Below are positions 41,201 through 50,200 of a stretch of 64,000 nucleotides of DNA, piece by piece. This DNA comes from Incurvaria masculella (Eukaryota; Arthropoda; Insecta; Lepidoptera; Incurvariidae). How positions within the stretch are numbered: the first letter of the stretch is position 1; the number at the start of each line of letters is the position of its first letter. Where the stretch lies: assembly GCA_946894095.1 (NCBI GenBank), contig OX335651.1, positions 22,501-86,500 on the forward strand. The letters are read 5' to 3'. Both the position numbers and the translations under genes were made by a program. Under the pieces are notes generated by a model. That model worked only from the letters and a program-made list of their open reading frames with translations. It was not told the DNA's origin and ran no database searches.

Positions 41201-44200
41201 AAATGATAAGCAAGGTTTAGGAGGAATAACTTAAAACTAAACATGGACAAAAGTCAATACGTGCATTACAAACTTAAAGAAAATTGTAGTCGCAATTATG
41301 AAACAACTAGTATTAAATTAGGTATGACAGAATGCGTTACATTTTTGGGAGTAGAAGTTGATGCGAAGTTAAACTGGAAAAGTCAAATTGATAAAATATC
41401 TAAAAAACTTGCAAGTGCTTGTTATGCCTTGAAAACGCCTAAAAGAACTTCAACAATAATAACTATGAAACTTGTTTATTTCGCATACGTTGAAGTCTAA
41501 GATATGGCCTTGAGGTATGGGGTACATGTACTGAAGTAAATAAAATATTAAGATTGCAGAAAAAGGCTGTTCGAATTATTATGGGATCAAAATGGAATGA
41601 TACTTGCAGGCCTCTTTTTAAGCAAATGGAAATACTGACTGTAGTACATTTATATATTTATATCATGTCTACCTAGAGAAACAATACGGTAAAAATAACT
41701 AAATAAGTAAATAAATAAATAAATAAGTAAATAAATAAGAAAAACAGCTAATCTGGTTGTATGTAGCTGAACGCCCCCTCTTGTGTCGTTTACATGCAAC
41801 CAGATTAGCGGTTTTTCTTATTTATTTACTTATTTATTTATTTATTTACTTATTTTTACCGTATTGGTTCTGTAGGCAGACATAATATTAATAAAACGAT
41901 TGTTGTTTTTGTGTTTGTTGTAGAGACATCACCATAACCATATATTTATATCATTAGCCTAGAGGCATACGAAAAGATTAATTATTATAAAAAGCAGGGC
42001 ACTCAACAAGATCGATATGGACTAAGAGACAGAAGAAAATTTACATTGCCACAAACCAGATTGTCATTGAGGAAAAAGGACAATGAGTATATGTCCATAC
42101 TAATCTTTAATGCACTACCAGACTACGAAAAAGAATCTTATTCAAAAAATTATTTTAAAAAGAAACTAAGGAAATTCTTAATTGATCGGCCATTTTATAC
42201 AATTGACGAATTTTTTTTAGAATGTAAATAAATTTTAAGAATGTATTAAATTATAATAAGAAATCAAAATAATAAAAATTTTTGTGTAATGAGGGTTAAT
42301 GTGTGTATTGAAAAGAAGAAAATGTTTGTATTGTATTTAATTTAATTTAATTTTAATATTAATTTAATAAGTCATAATTTATTGTAACTATAATTACATC
42401 GTCATACCTCTGTGATATGGTGTTACTGACGAATTTGAAATAAATAAATAAATAAATAAAGAAAAAATAAGCATATTATATTAATTTGTCAATGTGTCAA
42501 AATATTTCATTTTAAAGTAAGTATGAACCAGGTAGTGCAGCCCTATCATCACATGCAGGTTGTAGTGTTCACATTTGGCTTATGTGTACTTTTTTTGTAT
42601 AATTTGTATAAGTATATTTATAACTAGCTGCGGTACCCGGCTCCGCTCGGGTCAATTTCGTGTTGGATTGATTTTGGCCTGAATTATTTCCTCGATAAAA
42701 AGTAACCCACCAAAAGGCTGGTCCAGGACTATGTATCCATCTACCAAATTTAATCAAAATCGTTTGAACCGATATGGCATGATTTAATGATAAACATCGA
42801 CATATTCCCATTTAGAGCTTCGTAAACACTTGAGAGTGAATTATAAAAGCATGTGCCGCCAGATCATTACTGCACTGGCGCTGCTACATAGAAATTCATG
42901 CAAAACCAACAAAGGCGGGATTAACCCTACCACCTACCTTACTTTTACAAAGTTTTATGAGGAATACGAACCACAGCCACCTTCAACATCGAAAACGGTA
43001 ACCCATCCGGAATCTGACTGCGCCCAAAGTTGTTATACGTTGATAAAATACGCAAATTTTGAGCGAGTGGTTCGAAGTTATCGCTCTACATGATATCGTG
43101 GAACTTTCTGCAGGCCTTTTTAACACCTACAATTTTCAAGTACATAGTTTTCATTTTTCTCTTAAGGTTTGTATTAAATATTTAAAAATTACATATGCAA
43201 TTCTTGCTCGTTGATCGCTCCTTATATTAATGAAAACCGTATCAAAAAGTCGGTTGCTTGGCTTAGAAGAAGTAAACTAAGAAATAAAGGCGGATAGTGA
43301 TTACCCCCCAAGCCGCGCCGCCTCGGGGCATTTCGGTTTGTATGACAGCTACATTTTAACGTAAGCAGAACTGAATAATATATAGCCTATCCTGTGTCGC
43401 GTGTATTTACATTTACGTGTAAGTTTTATCGAATTCGGATGATCGGTTTATGAGTTATGGAGGAACATACATACATACATAAATCCATACATAGAGAACT
43501 GATTTCTAAAAATCATCAATTTAGCCTTAGTATCATACATAAAGTCTACAAACGAAGTATCTTAGAAAACAAAGCAACTTACTCCATGAACAGCCCTTAC
43601 AACGAAAAAATCATGCAATTAACTCTAAATACTGCTAAAATGGCTCTAGAAGTTAACACTCCCCTTCCTACTACTAGTAAATATAATAATAAAAATAAAC
43701 CATGGATTAATAAACATATAATAGAAATGTCTACAAAGAAAAAACAACTATGGGCCCTGACCGACTTAATAAATCAAATGAAACTTATAACAAATATCGA
43801 AAACTGAACAATGTAATTTTGGCAACTGTACGTTTGCAAAGACAAAAATTTGAAGCAAATGTCGTGAAACTGGGCCAAAGGCATTTTAGGCCTATGTGCG
43901 GAGACAGCTGTCATCAAAAGTATGTGTGCCTCCTGCTTTAAGAGCTGAAAACACAACAGTTACTGATCACCGGGAAGTGGCCAAAATTTTTGCAAAACAG
44001 TTTGCTAAATCTAACGTTAGAGAGTGTGATCATTCACCGCCTCAAATAACTCTACCACGAGTTATCAACTCAATAGAGAAAATAGATTTTGAGCCGCAAA
44101 CAATCTTCAGGATATTACAATCTTTTAAAAATGCTACCTCTATGGGACCAGATGAAATCCCCGCAGTTTTTCTGAAAAACTGTTCTACAGTGATATGCAA

Positions 44201-47200
44201 CTCTCGCACATTATGACCCTATCATTTGATAGTGGGAAGTTGCCACAGGATTGGAAGGAAGCAACGGTCACACTGATCTACAAAAAAGGAGACAAGCTTT
44301 CCGCAGTCAACTACCGGCCAATAAGCCTGACTGACAAGTATTGTGTGCAAAACTATGGAAAAAATTATTAATGAGCAAGTACAATCATTTCTAAGCCAAG
44401 AAAGCGTCATAATCGAGGAACAGCACGGCTTTTTACCGAGACGCTCGACTGTTAGTAATCTGCTCACTTGTGTTGACAAATGGACTAACGAGTGGAATAA
44501 CCGAAATCCTACTGACGTCATTTACTTGGACTACGAGAAGGCCTTTGATAGAGTCCCAATAAACCGTCTAACTCAAAAGTTGGAACATTTTGGATTCAGA
44601 GGGAAGCTACTGGCATGGATCAAGGACTTTCTCACAAACAGGAAATTCAGAGTACGCGTTGGCAAGGCTTATTCAGAGGCGCACGACGTGCTTAGCGGGG
44701 TTCCCCAGGGTTCGGTTATCGGCCCAGTCGCTTTTGGATTTTTTCTGACGGATCTACAAACCGTAATGCAGCGATCATTCACACTTTTTGCTGATGACAC
44801 GACATTTTTTGGGGACCCTATTGTTAGTCGTCAATTGATACAAGACAATCTCGACCGCACAGTACAATGGACGAAAGACTGGCTCTTAACATTAAATGCT
44901 AGCAAATGTACTGTGCTGCACATAGGCAAAAGGAACCCACACCACCAGTACACAATCGATGGATTACCACTAAGTGCAGTGTCTTCACAAAAAGACCTTG
45001 GAGTGACAATATCACACGATCTCAAGTGGGAACCACACATCATTGAAATTGTAAAGAGAGCAAATTCACTTCTCTATATGGTTAGGAAGTCTTTTTCACA
45101 CATCACCGCAGAATTATTTGTTAAACTCTACAAAGCATATGTACGTCCTCTCCTAGAGTACGCATACCAAGTCTGGAACCCATACTTCAAGAAGGATGTT
45201 GAATTGCTAGAAAGAGTACAGAGAAGAGCCACTAAGATGGTGTGGCCTCTCAGGAATAAGCAATACGAGATTCGATTAGAGGCCCTGGGCCTTACTTCAC
45301 TAGATATAGGACTTCACTATATAAGGAAGGTCCTGGCATGGCACCTAGTTCCCATGTGGTGTGTTGGGCTAATACCATGACAGAAGGTGTGGTATAAGCC
45401 ATCCAAGTCCAGTCACATAAAAAAAAAGAGGAGCAAATAAAGCGAGGCGACTTAATTGAAACCTTCAAAATATTAAATGGACATTATGACGTACCTAACC
45501 TTAAAACTATGTATTCCCTGAACACTGACCAAAGACTTCGTGGACATTCTCTGAAACTCGATCATAATAGCTTCAATTCCAACCCGAGGAAACACTTTTT
45601 GTCAAACCGTGTTGTGGAAGACTGGAACAAGCTGCCGGAGGAAGTCATAAGTGCTAGCTCAGTGAACAGTTTCAAAAACAATTTGGACAATGATGTAAAA
45701 AATATAAAAAAACTATTAGTATTATGAACACTTAAAATAAAAATAAAATAATAAAATAAAAACAATGTGCACTCAATCAGTGAAGTACACGCATCAGCTT
45801 GCAGCTGCTAGTGTATATAATAATAATAATATTATATGTATATAATATAATAATATATAATATAATACAGATTTATTATTAGTATAGATACCGACTCGCA
45901 CGCACGCGCACACGTCTTTACTCTGCTGCGGTCGGTTGTCCAATGCCTCCCCGCCCCTCACCCGCGTGTGCGCTGCTCGAGATGATATGAACCGGTTTAT
46001 ATGTATCAGTGTACATACACTACACGGGTCACTCACTTCTTGTCTCAAAACCTTCTTGTCCGGAGTCTCTTCCTGCAATAGCTCCACAGCCAGTGACAAA
46101 CAACCCACGATGGCTATAGCTGGAGCACCTCGGACCTGCAAGTATTTTTAATAAATGTAATTTTCAACTCATTATTAGGTTAGAAAGTAAGATTGAACAG
46201 TTTCATTTCAAACTAGATTTCAACTTAGCTCCACTCAAATGAACTGCTCTCATTTGCAAAATTTGGATAAAATATGGAAAAAGTAAAACGAAAAAAAATA
46301 TACGTAATCAATCAAAGCATGTACAGTGGCGCAACATTTTAATGCCGCTGTATGTACCTGCGCAGCAGCCGAATTTTAGGTCAGCGCGGTGTGCGTGCGG
46401 GGCGGGAAAAATAACGGCTTACCCCCACGCCACCGCGTTACCATAGCAACCGCTTGTTTGCGCCCGCGCCTTCCCCGCAGCCATCCCCGCAATCTCCGCT
46501 CTGTCTATGGAGCGAGTGCTTGTACCCTCAACGAAATAGTTAGGTAGTGGATCTTGTGCTTTAATTATAATTCTCTGGCAACTCTGGCATCTCTGGCAAC
46601 ACCGTCAAAGTGACAGTAGCTAAATTATAACGCTCCGGGTTTTTGGCCCGTTTTGTGTATAATAGCGCTTCTAAGAGCATATAAAGTATTGGATACATTG
46701 CCCAATAACACCCTGCAAATGAGTGAGTGTTATCTTGTGGAAAAAATATCTCTAAATAACAATTTCGGTCAGTGTTTGTGCCCTGCATCAACAAGCAAAA
46801 ACTGCAACTCATCTAAGTACTGGTAGTATTCATACTGTACACTAGGTGGCGCTGGTCTCCTGCTCAGTACCTACATACGAATAGACCACAACAATTACAT
46901 CGCCACTAAAATCTAAAATGATTTGTTTTCGCTGTGAACAATCTGTCGACGAAACACAAAAAGTAAAATGCACCGGCTGCCGTCGGGCCTGGCATTTTTC
47001 TTGTGTCAATCTGACTGAATCAGAATTCATGTTTGAAAAATGTTACGGCTGTTCACGCGACAGGAAGAGACATTCTCCGACGCGTACGCAGCGTCTGCTG
47101 CGTACGAACGCGGCGGATGCCTCCTTGACAATGGGCTGAATGATTGGCTCGAAACGTCGGAGAATGTCTCTTCCTGCCGCGTGAAAAGCCGTAACATTTT

Positions 47201-50200
47201 TCAAACATGTCTAACGACCGCGGTAATCTCAAAAGAAACAGAATTCGGCAAAATGCTCCCTATGAACTAGGCGAAATGGCGATGCAATGAATGTAAATCT
47301 AAAAGTACTACAAAAAACCGGCCAAGTGCGAGTCGGACTCGCACACGAAGGGTTCCGTACCATCGTACAAGATCTAACACAAAAAAATCTGTTTTTTGTA
47401 TGGGGCCCCCCTTTATTTTTTATTATTTTTTAATGTTACCTGCTGCCTACCTATTACGGTTCATGAGATACAGCCCTGTGACTAGTAGTAATAGGGTTCC
47501 GTTTTTACCCTTTGGGTACAGAACCCTAAAAAAAGGCCTCGCTGCATCCTCCCCAGTGCTTCTTGATCCCTGCACAGGTGACTCACCGTTAAATTCTCCT
47601 TCGCCCCAGCCATCCATGATTAATATCGACACTAATGCTTTAATTACCTACTTTGAGTCGAAACTGGGAGCGATGCGTGTCAACCACAGGGAAGCTATTG
47701 CAGCTGTCCACAACAAGCTACAAACGAATGGAAGGCACAGATGGAGTCACTTATTCACACAGTGGATACACTCAAGGAATAAAATGCAGGCCTCCACCAG
47801 GAAATACTAACCCTAAAAGAAAACTATGACGATTTGGAGCAGCGGGCGAGACTATGCAACATTGATGATATCCGGAACAAAAGGGTGAGAACCTCTTGAA
47901 TATTATTGAAAACATCGGAACATTGATCAACGTGCCGCTCCCGAGTTGCTGCGTCGTCGCAGTTCATCGTGTCGCTCGTGGGCACGCATCGCCTGGGGAT
48001 CGTCCGCGCAACATTGTTGTGTAGTTGGCGACCAAGCGCCTTCGCCATGACGTCATTCGTTAAAATGTTTAAATTGTACACTTAGCTTGACTGTACATGC
48101 GCAAGCCTAGCGATCGAGTGGCATTAAAGATTTGCTCCTACTGTACCATTGTTATCTATGCACTTTAGCCATTTTATAGGTAGCCTATTGATTAATTTGC
48201 TGAGACTGAAGGGGTTGCGATGCCTTTAAGGGATCTTTGTCAATTAGCAATAGTTGCAGTTAGGACACCATCGGTTCCCTGAACCGAGCCCTGGGGAACA
48301 TTGCCCCATACAATGAAATTTCATACTGTGCTTTTTATGCACCCTAACATGGATGGCAACTACTCCCCATACAAACGGGGAAAGAAGATCACGCCCATAT
48401 TTCTTGTCAGAGATCCCAAAATTTGCTCAAAATAGCTTTATTTGATCAAACTAGATGTCTGATGACCGTTGGCATTGTAAAATTGTGTTTAGTTTCTAAG
48501 TTATAAGGTCCGAAAGTTCGAATTTTTCGCATGTTTTATCAAATAACTTTGGAGGTCGATTACGCAATGATAAAGTAAGAACATCTTAAAAAGATTAGTC
48601 ATCAGACATAGCTTGTTTCATGAAAAATTCTAATCAATTTAGTTTTTGTTAGATTTTTGACTACAGCGGTTGTGGTATACTTTTAGCTATAAGTCGTTTT
48701 GTAATTAAAATGTTCGTAAATCTCATCAAATCATACACTATGTGGACATGCTGCATATTCCTCATCACGGAGCCTGTCTTTTTCTTTGAAACTGAGAAAC
48801 TACCGTCCCTGCGAATGAGTTAGTCCCACCGGGTTGGGCCAAATTAATTTGTTAAGAGGATAAAACAGCCCTAAATGTACTCATTTTTAGGGTTCCGTAC
48901 CCAAAGGGTGAAAACGGAAATTAAAAAATAATAAAAATTACAATGCGGGATACGGAACCCTTGTGTGGGAGTCCGACTCGCACTTGGCCGGTTTTTAACC
49001 GACTTCAGAAAAAGGAGGAGGTTCTCAATTTGTCGGAATCTTTTTTTTTTTCACACAATAAATAGGCAACTACACCGAATCTCCGGAACTGTTTAACCCA
49101 GGAATGTATAACCTTTATAGTAGCTGTCTCTTGAGCAGGAAATGCTTGCTAAAAAGGACTTTAGGTCTTAAGGGGATAACCCAAAATGAAAGATTTTTCA
49201 TCACTTTAACACTCGAAATCTCTAGCAACATTGAACCTAGATTTTCTTTATTTGCACAGTGGCTTAGCCTGGTTTGTACATTTAAACAATAATAAAAATT
49301 TGTATTATTTTTATTAGAAATACATTTTAAATAAATTTTAAAAACTAAGGCGGTAATTTTCCGGAAAAAGTCCGTTTTCACCCTTTGGGTACGGAACCCT
49401 AAAAAAGTTTTTTTTTTTAATTCTTAGGAAGGAACCAATTTTTGAAACTAGTCTACTCGTCACAGTTAATTAAAATTAATAATTAATAGTTTTAAAATAG
49501 CTCTTAATAAAAAATCGGTTACAGAGACTTTGAAGTTTGACAAAATTTCTGGACACTCAGTTGCTAAGGGGACCGAAATAGGCAAAACTAAAAATAAATT
49601 ATATGACATATGTTCTCCATTTATTTTATTACCTTGATTATTAAGATTAAAATGTTTAAGGTCAGAGCGCACTAGGCGTAACTACACTACAGCGGAGCGA
49701 CGCAACCCTACCGAGTATACCGCACTAGCGCGACACTACGCGGCAAATTGTGCTTGTAGTCGTTCGGCAACTTCTGAGCAAGATGAAAGAAACTGATATG
49801 GATATTATAATAGTTACTTTGTCCTGTGAGGAAGAAGAAAGGTTGGAGCAAGCAAAAAAGAAGCCAAGGATATGGCGACATGACTTTCGGAATTCACGAT
49901 GTGAAAAAGGAGAATATCACAAATTTTGGCCTAGTGGCGCGGGAACTTGCCTAGCATTCCCAGGGTCTGGGTTCAAATCCTCGCCCCGTTCATGCACCAC
50001 TTTATTTCTCTTTCTGAGTTGGATGAGTGCATTTCGTCACGAATGCGAGCTGTTCCATAGTTCGGAATCCATGTAAAACTGTAGGTCCCCTTCCCCCTCC
50101 CAGGTGAAATGATGGTCGAAGGGGCAATGAAAAACTGTCCATGTTTTCCATTCAGTTCAATGTAGCCGTGCTCTTTGTCGCACAGTGCCGTGGCGCGCAG

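Larger units (their letters stand above)
42625..45892 (+). mobile_element. Element carrying a LINE reverse transcriptase
   Basis: Starts CTAGCTGCGGTACCCGGCTC, has GGAGGAACATACATACAT, then AACTGATTTCTAAAAATC and the LINE ORF body, and ends CAGATTTATTATTAGTATAG. The deleted relative at 31298-32446 shares both ends, which defines the limits. Confidence 0.65.
46915..47890 (+). pseudogene. LINE ORF1 with PHD-like zinc finger and coiled coil
   Basis: Starts [20 protein letters not shown] with a CxxC...CxxC...HxxC pattern (C, C, H in FRC, KCTGC, WHFSC). It is interrupted by the hairpin at 47029 and resumes with WRCNECKS, completing a PHD-type finger. A reverse-oriented repeat (47316-47529) follows, then a Ser/Pro linker and a coiled-coil-like stretch ([20 protein letters not shown]) ending near 47890. 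ORF1 proteins of some insect LINEs have this PHD plus coiled-coil layout. Confidence 0.65.
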
